Assembly: GCA_905182175.1 (NCBI GenBank)
Contig: CAJJAT010000003.1
Span: 1 to 64,000, forward strand
Source of the DNA: Flavobacteriales bacterium UBA1494
Lineage (GTDB): Bacteria; Bacteroidota; Bacteroidia; Flavobacteriales_E; Vicingaceae
Direction of reading: 5' to 3'
Length of the DNA stretch: 64,000 nucleotides
Position numbers and translations under genes: made by a program. Shown here one piece after another: positions 57,739-64,000 of the stretch. Position 1 is the first letter of the stretch, and each line of letters starts with the position of its first letter. Under the pieces are notes generated by a model. The model worked only from the letters and a program-made list of their open reading frames with translations, made no database searches and was not told where the DNA came from.

Positions 57739-59880
57739 ATGACAAATCAGACGACACTTTTAAATTGGCTTCACCGCTCGTTAAACTTACCGGTAAATTC
57801 AGTAAAGTCGACCTTAGAGTTGATGGATTCTGGAGCTACTATTCCCTTTATTTCTCGTTACCGAAAAGAGGCAACCGGAAATTTAGATGAAGTACAAATT
57901 GAAAATATTTTTAAGGAGGCGGAACGTTTTAAGGAGTTAGAAAAACGAAAAGAAAGTATTTTAAAAAGCATAACCGAGCAAGGGAAATTAACAGCGGTGT
58001 TAAAAGATCAAATTTTAGGTACCTATGATTCCATGATTTTAGAGGACTTATACTTGCCCTTTAAGCAAAAGCGGGAAACAAAAGCCGACAAGGCTATTAA
58101 AAAAGGGCTAGAACCTTTGGCTAAAATTATAATGGTGCAAGAAATAAAAGGATTGAAAAGTGCCGGCGCAAGATTTGTAAATAAACAAGTTGCCGATGTT
58201 GATGAGGCTTTGGAAGGTGCACGCCACATTATTGCTGAATGGATGAATGAGCGCCAAGTCCTGCGAGATATTCTAAGAAAAGAGATTCAGCAAAAAGCAA
58301 TGTTAGAAACAAAGCTGGTGAAGGGAAAAGAGGCCGAAGCTGAAAAGTTTAAAGATTATTTCGATTGGTCGGAGGAGTTAAAGAGAGTTCCTGCGCATCG
58401 ATTTTTAGCCATGACTAGAGGTGAAAAGTTAGGCTACTTGAGGTTGAAGGTATCTTTGCCAAAAACAGAAATTGAAGAACGAATTGCCAATTATTTCATT
58501 CGAAAAAATAATTACGAAACAGCGGAACAGATCAAGCTAGCAGCAGTTGATGCTTGGAAAAGATTACTGCTCCCAGCTTTGGAAAACGAGTTTAAAAAGA
58601 AACACAAAGAAGCTGCGGATGCTTCATCTATTCAAGTATTCTCCGAAAATTTAAGACAGTTACTGTTAGCAGCACCATTGGGTCAAAAACGCACTATGGC
58701 GATTGATCCAGGATTTAGAAGCGGCTGTAAAGTGGTCTGTTTAGATGAGACGGGTAAACTGTTGCACAATGAAACCATTTATCCGCATCCGCCTAAAAAT
58801 GATGCAAAAATGGCCGCAAAGAAAATAGAGACAATGGTTAGTGTCTATAAAATTGAGGCAATTGCCATTGGAAACGGAACCGCAGGTAGAGAAACAGAGC
58901 AGTTTATTCAAAGTTTAAGTTTCGTCCAAAAGGTATTTTCTTATATGGTGAATGAGAATGGAGCATCCATTTATTCTGCATCTAAAATTGCTCGAGAAGA
59001 ATTTCCCGATTACGATGTAACCGTTCGAGGTTCTGTTTCCATTGGCAGAAGGTTGATGGATCCATTGGCAGAATTGGTAAAAATTGACGCAAAATCTATC
59101 GGAGTAGGGCAGTACCAGCATGATGTTGACCAAAAGTTGTTACAAGGCAGTTTAGACAGGGTTGTAGAATCTGCAGTGAATAAAGTAGGAGTAAATGTAA
59201 ATACCGCAAGCAAACATTTACTGGCTTATGTTTCTGGACTTGGGCCTAAGTTGGCAGAAAACATTGTGGCCTACAGAGAAATGAACGGTGCTTTTGCGGA
59301 CCGAAAACAACTCAAAGAAATAAAAGGAATGGGTGCTGTTGCATTTCAACAAGCTGCAGGGTTTTTGAGAATAAGAAATGGAAAAAATCCTCTAGACGAA
59401 ACAGGTATTCACCCGGAGAGTTATAAGGTGCTAAAGAAAATTTTAGTAGACAATAAAATCAAGTTAACAAACTTGAAAGCTGAAAAGGATAAGATTGAAG
59501 CGATTCAAATGAAACAGTACATTTCTCAAGAGATTGGAGAGTTAACACTAAATGACATTAAAAGTGACTTGCTGAAACCTGGAAGAGACCCTAGAGAAAA
59601 AATGAAAGCTTTTCAGTTTGACAGCACCGTTAAAAGTATTGAAGATTTAAGAGTTGGAATGGAACTTCCTGCTTTAGTAACCAACATAACTAGTTTTGGT
59701 GCTTTTGTTGATGTTGGGGTAAAACAAGATGGGTTGGTTCATATTTCTAACTTAGCAAACAAGTTTGTGAGCGATCCGAATGAAGTGGTAAGCCTGGGTC
59801 AAGCTATACGAGTTAAAGTTATTGAAGTGGATGCGCAACGGAAGAGAATTCAGTTGTCGTTAAAGGATGTAAATGGATAG
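57739..59880 (+). CDS. tex: RNA-binding transcription accessory protein Tex
   Basis: An N-terminal Tex helical region (ATIPFISRYRKEATGNLDEVQ), a YqgF-like RNase H fold (TMAIDPGFRSGCKVVCLDETG), helix-hairpin-helix motifs (SGLGPKLAENIVAYRE, LKEIKGMGAVAFQQAAGF) and a C-terminal S1 domain (VTNITSFGAFVDVGVKQDG). At 713 residues from the chosen ATG it is of normal length. It binds RNA and the transcription machinery in the species where it was studied. Confidence 0.94.
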   Translation: MTNQTTLLNWLHRSLNLPVNSVKSTLELMDSGATIPFISRYRKEATGNLDEVQIENIFKEAERFKELEKRKESILKSITEQGKLTAVLKDQILGTYDSMILEDLYLPFKQKRETKADKAIKKGLEPLAKIIMVQEIKGLKSAGARFVNKQVADVDEALEGARHIIAEWMNERQVLRDILRKEIQQKAMLETKLVKGKEAEAEKFKDYFDWSEELKRVPAHRFLAMTRGEKLGYLRLKVSLPKTEIEERIANYFIRKNNYETAEQIKLAAVDAWKRLLLPALENEFKKKHKEAADASSIQVFSENLRQLLLAAPLGQKRTMAIDPGFRSGCKVVCLDETGKLLHNETIYPHPPKNDAKMAAKKIETMVSVYKIEAIAIGNGTAGRETEQFIQSLSFVQKVFSYMVNENGASIYSASKIAREEFPDYDVTVRGSVSIGRRLMDPLAELVKIDAKSIGVGQYQHDVDQKLLQGSLDRVVESAVNKVGVNVNTASKHLLAYVSGLGPKLAENIVAYREMNGAFADRKQLKEIKGMGAVAFQQAAGFLRIRNGKNPLDETGIHPESYKVLKKILVDNKIKLTNLKAEKDKIEAIQMKQYISQEIGELTLNDIKSDLLKPGRDPREKMKAFQFDSTVKSIEDLRVGMELPALVTNITSFGAFVDVGVKQDGLVHISNLANKFVSDPNEVVSLGQAIRVKVIEVDAQRKRIQLSLKDVNG

Positions 59881-59883
59881 AAT

Positions 59884-60491
59884 ATGATTTTTTTTTAAAT
59901 TAATTATTATAATTCGCTCTCTGACATTGAATTCACAGCGGCAGCTTAGAAAAGGTCACTATTACGATTTAGATGGCAATAAAACTGAAGGAAACTTTAA
60001 GATAAAAGGTAATTTTTCTGAGGCTGGTTCGAAGCTTACCTTCTATACCAATTCAAATGAAAAGTTAAAGCTAAATACTTCCAACGTATTAAGTATTATT
60101 ATTGGATATGATAGTCTTTCAGTTATTCGAAATTTTAGTGCAGGTGGACTATCGTATTATGAAGCCGCTTTTGCTTTAGTTTATTATACCGGTGCAATAA
60201 ATATTTACAAGCATGAAAGAAAATTGCTACAATTTAATCGTTATTTATCAAGTAGTTATCCAATTATTGAAATTTAAGGAGCATTCGTTATAAATGTGCA
60301 AGGCTCCGATAAATATAATGGATAACTACAAACACGCAGTTCAAATAAAGATATTACCGCTAATTGTTGATGATAAATTTACAAGCGAGAAAATTTTAAA
60401 TATGAAGCAAAAGTTTTGGTTAGAAAATCTACCCACTTTTGTGAATGAATACAACGTAAATAAGAGGTTGAACAATGAAGTTAAACGATAG
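59884..60491 (+). pseudogene. Decayed secreted protein gene with T9 tract in the signal peptide
   Basis: ATG at 59884 is followed by nine T (59888-59896) and an immediate stop. With eight T the frame would read MIFFKLIIIIRSLTLNSQRQ, a plausible signal peptide, and join the open frame KGHYYDLDGNKTEGNFKIKG. After NRYLSSSYPIIEI there is a TAA, the frame resumes GAFVINVQGSDKYNG, then a shift leads to DNYKHAVQIK and KFWLENLPTFVNEYN. At least three lesions. It belongs to a common Bacteroidota secreted family I cannot name. Confidence 0.65.
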
Positions 60492-60499
60492 GGATATTT

Positions 60500-61187
60500 A
60501 TGTTTTGGTTTTTTTTGCTTGCGAGTTGCACAAAATTAAATGCACAAGAAGCTTTAATTGAAAAGTCAATTTCTACATATCAAGTTGACGTGAATGTAGG
60601 GTACCGTCATTTTATTCTTTTTGGGGGTTTCATCAGGGCATACAATAAAAGTTTAATTTGTACTCCATTCAATGTCTCGTTGATTTCGCAAAAAAAAATA
60701 TTCGCAAAAATTGTGCTATTACAATTGGTATTTATGGAATAAAAGCCAAAGAAGAGAAAAGGGTCACTAATTATTTAAAATATGAAGAGGGCGATTACTG
60801 TAGTGATGCGGTAGTGTTTGGGTTTAAATATTTTGTCGAGGACAATGTGACGTTTTTTGTTCATCCTCAATTGGTTTCTCAATATATCAGTATCCAAAAC
60901 TTGAAGCGTTATCTACCGAATATTTGCCATTTGAAATAAGAACGGCTTCCTCACCTTTTGATTTGTCACTTAGTATTAGGCTTGGAATAGAATTCAAGGT
61001 GGTTGACAAATGGTATTTTCAGACTACTATTGCAATAAACGATCTAAACACCGTTTTTGAAGGAGATGATACTTATTCAAAAACGTATCAAAATGATTCG
61101 AAAGTAATCGAGCAAATGGGTTCAACTGATAAATACTTGTTGTTAAATTTTTCGGTTGGTATTAATCGATATTTTGGAAAAAGATAA
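60500..61187 (+). pseudogene. Outer-membrane barrel gene with two frameshifts, one at an A9 tract
   Basis: The signal peptide (FWFFLLASCTKLNAQ) and VDVNVGYRHFILFGGF lead to a run of nine A at 60690-60698, where one more A would move into NIRKNCAITIGIYGIKAKE. A second shift near 60900 leads into PKLEALSTEYLPFEIRTASS and the final strands WYFQTTIAINDLN, LLLNFSVGINRYFGKR. The complete product would be about 228 residues. The three open pieces are one gene. Confidence 0.75.
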
Positions 61188-61191
61188 AATT

Positions 61192-61815
61192 ATGACTTCA
61201 CTTTTTAAATTTTCTTTTGTTTACCTGTTTTTGTTTGTCTCACAAGATTTATCAGCTCAAGAAGGGTGGGAGGATGTTGAAGATCAACAAAACCAGTTTT
61301 ACTTCTCTGTATTGGAACTGAAAGATGGGATTTACAGAACGTTTGATGAGTTTAAAACCAATTGCCCATCCATTACAACGGACTTTGAATTAAGAAGGAA
61401 GCATTTGCATTTAAGAGATACAGACACAACTTGGTTAGAAGTAAATGAAGAAAAAATTTGGGGATGCTACAAGGACGGTAAAATTTATGTTGCACAAGAT
61501 GGTGGAATTTGGAAATGTGTCAGTATTGGGAGACTACTGCAATTCGGAACTGTTCAGATAAGGCAGATTGTAAACACAAATCAACTGTATGGCGTTTCTG
61601 CTCAAGAAGTAGAAATCGTGAAGCAATATTTTATTGATACTGAAACAGGTAAAATTCAAGAACTCAACAGCCGAAACCTTGCTCCTTATGTGGACCAGGA
61701 GATTGAATTAAAACATTACAAAGCTAAAAACAAAGCAAATAAATTAGCACAAACTATTTTGTTGTTAAAAGCTTACAATGAGTTGAATCCATTAAAAATA
61801 ATACAAAATGAATAA
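61192..61815 (+). CDS. Secreted protein of unknown function
   Basis: A signal peptide (MTSLFKFSFVYLFLFVSQ to LSAQ) precedes LELKDGIYRTFDEFKTNCPS, a segment seen in many Bacteroidota hypothetical proteins that sit beside barrel genes like the wreck upstream. KIYVAQDGGIWKCVSIG follows. I start at ATG 61192, 5 bases after the pseudogene stop. The next gene overlaps it by 8 bases. The role is unknown; the intact state contrasts with the two genes upstream. Confidence 0.65.
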   Translation: MTSLFKFSFVYLFLFVSQDLSAQEGWEDVEDQQNQFYFSVLELKDGIYRTFDEFKTNCPSITTDFELRRKHLHLRDTDTTWLEVNEEKIWGCYKDGKIYVAQDGGIWKCVSIGRLLQFGTVQIRQIVNTNQLYGVSAQEVEIVKQYFIDTETGKIQELNSRNLAPYVDQEIELKHYKAKNKANKLAQTILLLKAYNELNPLKIIQNE

Positions 61816-62242
61816 AATAATTTTTTCGGTCTTTCTATTAGTAGCGAGTTTTACAACGCAAGCTCAACTCACAAAAACGTTGGCAGAAGAGCAAATAAAA
61901 TTGGTCATGAAATTTCAAGAAAGCAATTGGAACCGTGGAAATATTCCTGGATATATGAAAGGATATTGGAACTCTGACTCACTTTTGTTCATCGGCACTA
62001 AGGGACCAACGTACGGATACAATCAAACCTTAATTAATTATTTAAAAAGTTACCCTACTCCTGAGAAAATGGGTCAACTAAAATTTGACTTTTTAAAAAT
62101 TGAAATACTATCAGATACGCAAGCATTTGTGGCAGGCAAATGGCATGTAAAAAGAAATGTAGACGACTTAGGTGGACATTTCACCTTACTGTGGAAGAAA
62201 ATTGATGGAGAGTGGAAAATTGTTGTAGACCATTCCTCTTAA
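61808..62242 (+). CDS. Secreted SnoaL/DUF4440-like (NTF2-fold) protein
   Basis: A signal peptide (ending TTQAQ) and a 120-residue NTF2-like domain: KLVMKFQESNWNRGNIPGYM, WNSDSLLFIGTKGPTYG, AFVAGKWHVKR, and HFTLLWKKIDGEWKIVVDHS, the standard DUF4440 ending. It is probably periplasmic; such domains may bind small molecules or act as enzymes. It overlaps the preceding gene, so it is cotranscribed. Confidence 0.8.
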   Translation: MNKIIFSVFLLVASFTTQAQLTKTLAEEQIKLVMKFQESNWNRGNIPGYMKGYWNSDSLLFIGTKGPTYGYNQTLINYLKSYPTPEKMGQLKFDFLKIEILSDTQAFVAGKWHVKRNVDDLGGHFTLLWKKIDGEWKIVVDHSS

Positions 62243-62267
62243 GCCTAGAATTATCTAACCAAAGCGT

Positions 62268-62275
62268 TATATTTG
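62268..62275 (+). promoter_or_regulatory. TAnnTTTG box before pyrR-pyrB
   Basis: TATATTTG ends 8 bases before the pyrR ATG. It lies just after the preceding stop and within the longer frame from 62212, supporting the start at 62284. Confidence 0.5.
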
Positions 62276-62283
62276 TAAATTCA

Positions 62284-62832
62284 ATGAAGAACGATAGGAT
62301 TATTCTTGACCAAACACAACTAGAATTAACCATTCAGCGTATTTGTTATCAATTGATTGAAAATCACAATGATTTCTTGGATTCGGTAATTATTGGTCTC
62401 CAACCTCGTGGAGTAATTTTGGCCAATAGAATTCATACCGAACTAACTAAAATTACAGGAAACTCGACTATTCCTTTGGGTAAGTTGGATGCTACCTTTT
62501 TCAGAGATGACTTTAGAAGAAGAGAAAGTCCGTTAATTGCAAATAAAACGGAAATTGATTTCATTATAGAGAACAAGAAAGTTATTTTAATTGATGATGT
62601 ATTGTATACTGGAAGAACTATCCGCGCAGGTTTAGATGCAATGTTAGCGTATGGCAGACCTGACTTGGTAGAATTATTGGTTTTAGTAGACCGCCGTTAC
62701 GGCAGACACTTGCCAATAGAACCTAATTATGTAGGAACAACCATTGATTCTGTTGCCAGTGAAAGAGTAGAAGCGAAGTGGCAAGAAACGGATGGTATTG
62801 ATGAAATAGTACTTAAAGAAAATCGTAAATAG
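62284..62832 (+). CDS. pyrR: PyrR-type uracil phosphoribosyltransferase/pyrimidine regulator
   Basis: Phosphoribosyltransferase fold with the PRPP loop VILIDDVLYTGRTIRAG and the PyrR hallmarks VIIGLQPRGVILANRI, LDATFFRDDFRRR and LVDRRYGRHLPIEPNYVG. In other bacteria PyrR binds pyr mRNA in response to UMP. I see no obvious PyrR-type leader here, because the promoter box is almost at the ATG. pyrB begins on the base after the stop. Confidence 0.93.
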   Translation: MKNDRIILDQTQLELTIQRICYQLIENHNDFLDSVIIGLQPRGVILANRIHTELTKITGNSTIPLGKLDATFFRDDFRRRESPLIANKTEIDFIIENKKVILIDDVLYTGRTIRAGLDAMLAYGRPDLVELLVLVDRRYGRHLPIEPNYVGTTIDSVASERVEAKWQETDGIDEIVLKENRK

Positions 62833-63777
62833 ATGGAAAAATTATCTACTCAGCATTTATTGGGAATTAAGGAGCTCAGCAAATCAGATATTGAGTTAAT
62901 TTTTTCGACTACCGATAATTTTAAGGAAGTTATAAATCGTCCGATCAAAAAGGTTCCTTCGCTAAGAGACATTACCATTGCAAATTTATTTTTTGAAAAT
63001 TCGACTCGTACAAAACTTTCATTTGAATTGGCTGAAAAAAGACTTTCAGCTGATGTAATTAATTTTTCTGCTTCAGCATCTTCTGTTACGAAAGGTGAAA
63101 CATTAATTGATACGGTGAATAACATATTGGCCATGAAGGTAGATATGGTTGTAATGAGGCATCCGAACCCTGGAGCTCACGCTTTTTTAAGTAAACACAT
63201 TGATGCAACGATTATAAATGCAGGTGACGGAGCTCATGAGCACCCAACGCAGGCATTGCTTGATGCATTTAGTATGCGTCAAGAATTGGGAGATCTTAAA
63301 GATAAGAAAGTGGTAATTGTCGGAGATATTTTACATTCTCGAGTTGCACTGTCTAACATCAATTGCTTGCAAAAATTAGGAGCTAAAGTAATGGTTTGCG
63401 GTCCTCCTACTTTATTGCCAAAGTACATTTCTTCTTTAGGAGTAGAAGTAAGTTACAGCTTAAATGAAGCTTTAGAGTGGTGTGATGTTGCAATGATGTT
63501 ACGTATTCAGTTAGAGCGGCAAGGAGGAGATAGAAAGACAGAAGTTAAGTTTTTCCCCTCATTACGAGAGTATCACAACATGTATGGATTGACGATGGAC
63601 CGATTGTCTAAGCTAAAGAAGATTCCGATTATTTTGCATCCTGGGCCAATTAATCGAGGTGTTGAAATATCCTCTGAAGTGGCCGATTCTGAGCATTCTA
63701 TTATTTTAAACCAGGTGGAAAATGGGGTGGCTATTCGCATGGCCGTTCTTTATTTATTAGCTCCTGGCAGTAATTAA
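62833..63777 (+). CDS. pyrB: Aspartate carbamoyltransferase catalytic subunit
   Basis: First committed step of pyrimidine synthesis. Carbamoyl-phosphate motif FENSTRTKLSFELAEKRL, SVTKGETLIDT with the mobile-loop Lys, VMRHPNPGAH, GDGAHEHPTQALLD and HPGPINRGVE are all present. 314 residues. Cotranscribed with pyrR. Confidence 0.97.
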   Translation: MEKLSTQHLLGIKELSKSDIELIFSTTDNFKEVINRPIKKVPSLRDITIANLFFENSTRTKLSFELAEKRLSADVINFSASASSVTKGETLIDTVNNILAMKVDMVVMRHPNPGAHAFLSKHIDATIINAGDGAHEHPTQALLDAFSMRQELGDLKDKKVVIVGDILHSRVALSNINCLQKLGAKVMVCGPPTLLPKYISSLGVEVSYSLNEALEWCDVAMMLRIQLERQGGDRKTEVKFFPSLREYHNMYGLTMDRLSKLKKIPIILHPGPINRGVEISSEVADSEHSIILNQVENGVAIRMAVLYLLAPGSN

Positions 63778-63792
63778 GCGGTCTAAATTTTA

Positions 63793-63800
63793 TATATTTG
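63793..63800 (+). promoter_or_regulatory. TAnnTTTG box before the STAS gene
   Basis: TATATTTG lies 18 bases before the ATG at 63819. Confidence 0.4.
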
Positions 63801-63818
63801 TTTAAAAGCTATTTTAAC

Positions 63819-64000
63819 ATGTTTTCAACATCATACAAGATTAACGTTCAAGATAAGTACACTCAAATATCTGTATTAGAAGATAAATTTACTGCTAAGG
63901 TAGCGCCTGATTTAAAAGCTGAATTGGTTTATTTAAAGTCAAGTGGCACTAAAAACATTATTTTTGATCTTGAAAAAACTAATTATTGTGATTCCTCCGG
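63819..64000 (+). CDS. STAS-domain protein (anti-sigma-factor-antagonist type), cut by window end
   Basis: The first 60 residues show the STAS start: YTQISVLEDKFTAKVAPDLK, then NIIFDLEKTNYCDSSG, in which the second Ser is the residue phosphorylated in SpoIIAA-like proteins. The 3' end is outside the window, so the partner genes cannot be seen. Confidence 0.8.
   Translation, partial: MFSTSYKINVQDKYTQISVLEDKFTAKVAPDLKAELVYLKSSGTKNIIFDLEKTNYCDSS

Overview
This is 64 kb of an A+T-rich bacterial chromosome, most likely from the phylum Bacteroidota and probably from the Flavobacteriales or a close relative. The evidence is a type IX secretion C-terminal domain, a Porin_10-type outer-membrane protein, a PBP1-LysM protein behind guaA, the futalosine menaquinone pathway, weak ribosome binding sites, and repeated TAnnTTTG promoter boxes of the Bacteroidota primary sigma factor. 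No rRNA, tRNA or CRISPR array was recognised.

Layout. 1-1041: tail of a DUF2779-type gene cut off by a small inverted-repeat-bounded insert. 1042-9993: guaA and a LysM/PBP1 protein, a decayed S41-like gene, then ftsK-lolA and two secreted DUF4412-like proteins on the minus strand. 10177-19124: arginase-argS, ffh-folD, a Crp-type regulator with a thioredoxin-fold protein, an RRM protein, a secreted thioredoxin and a porin. 19357-30326 is a decay zone. It holds a SOUL protein, a thioesterase, intact priA and a small membrane protein, set among wrecks of an outer-membrane barrel, a lipoprotein, hipA (hipB intact), pfkA, a repeat-rich T9SS-secreted protein and two unidentified genes. 30380-38198 (mostly minus): mqnA, an EI24 protein, a compact restriction-modification pair, proline dehydrogenase, fabD, a Bax-inhibitor protein, folE and a PTPS-family protein. 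38380-46957: a dipeptidase, mqnB-mqnD, hldD, two large paralogous membrane proteins and a DPM1-like glycosyltransferase. 46967-56394: MerR, M23 peptidase, alaS, a PAS histidine kinase, and an ABC exporter-sigma54 regulator operon. 56548-64000: a collagen-like lipoprotein, msrB, tex, two decayed surface genes, two small secreted proteins, pyrR-pyrB and the start of a STAS protein.

How the genes work together. MqnA, MqnB and MqnD are three steps of menaquinone synthesis, split over two loci. FolE and the PTPS-family protein are consecutive pterin-pathway enzymes. PyrR-PyrB belong to pyrimidine synthesis. HldD, the paralogous membrane proteins and the GT2 enzyme probably build a cell-surface glycan. 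The ABC exporter and sigma54 regulator form one transcript.

The most interesting items are the duplicated GT-C-like proteins with a shared C-terminal beta-domain, the small R-M pair made of a beta-class methylase and a 247-residue PD-(D/E)XK protein, a hipB operator of the form TACC-N8-GGTA next to a truncated hipA, a fossil copy of the alaS 3' end beside alaS, and the marked difference between intact core genes and heavily broken accessory genes.
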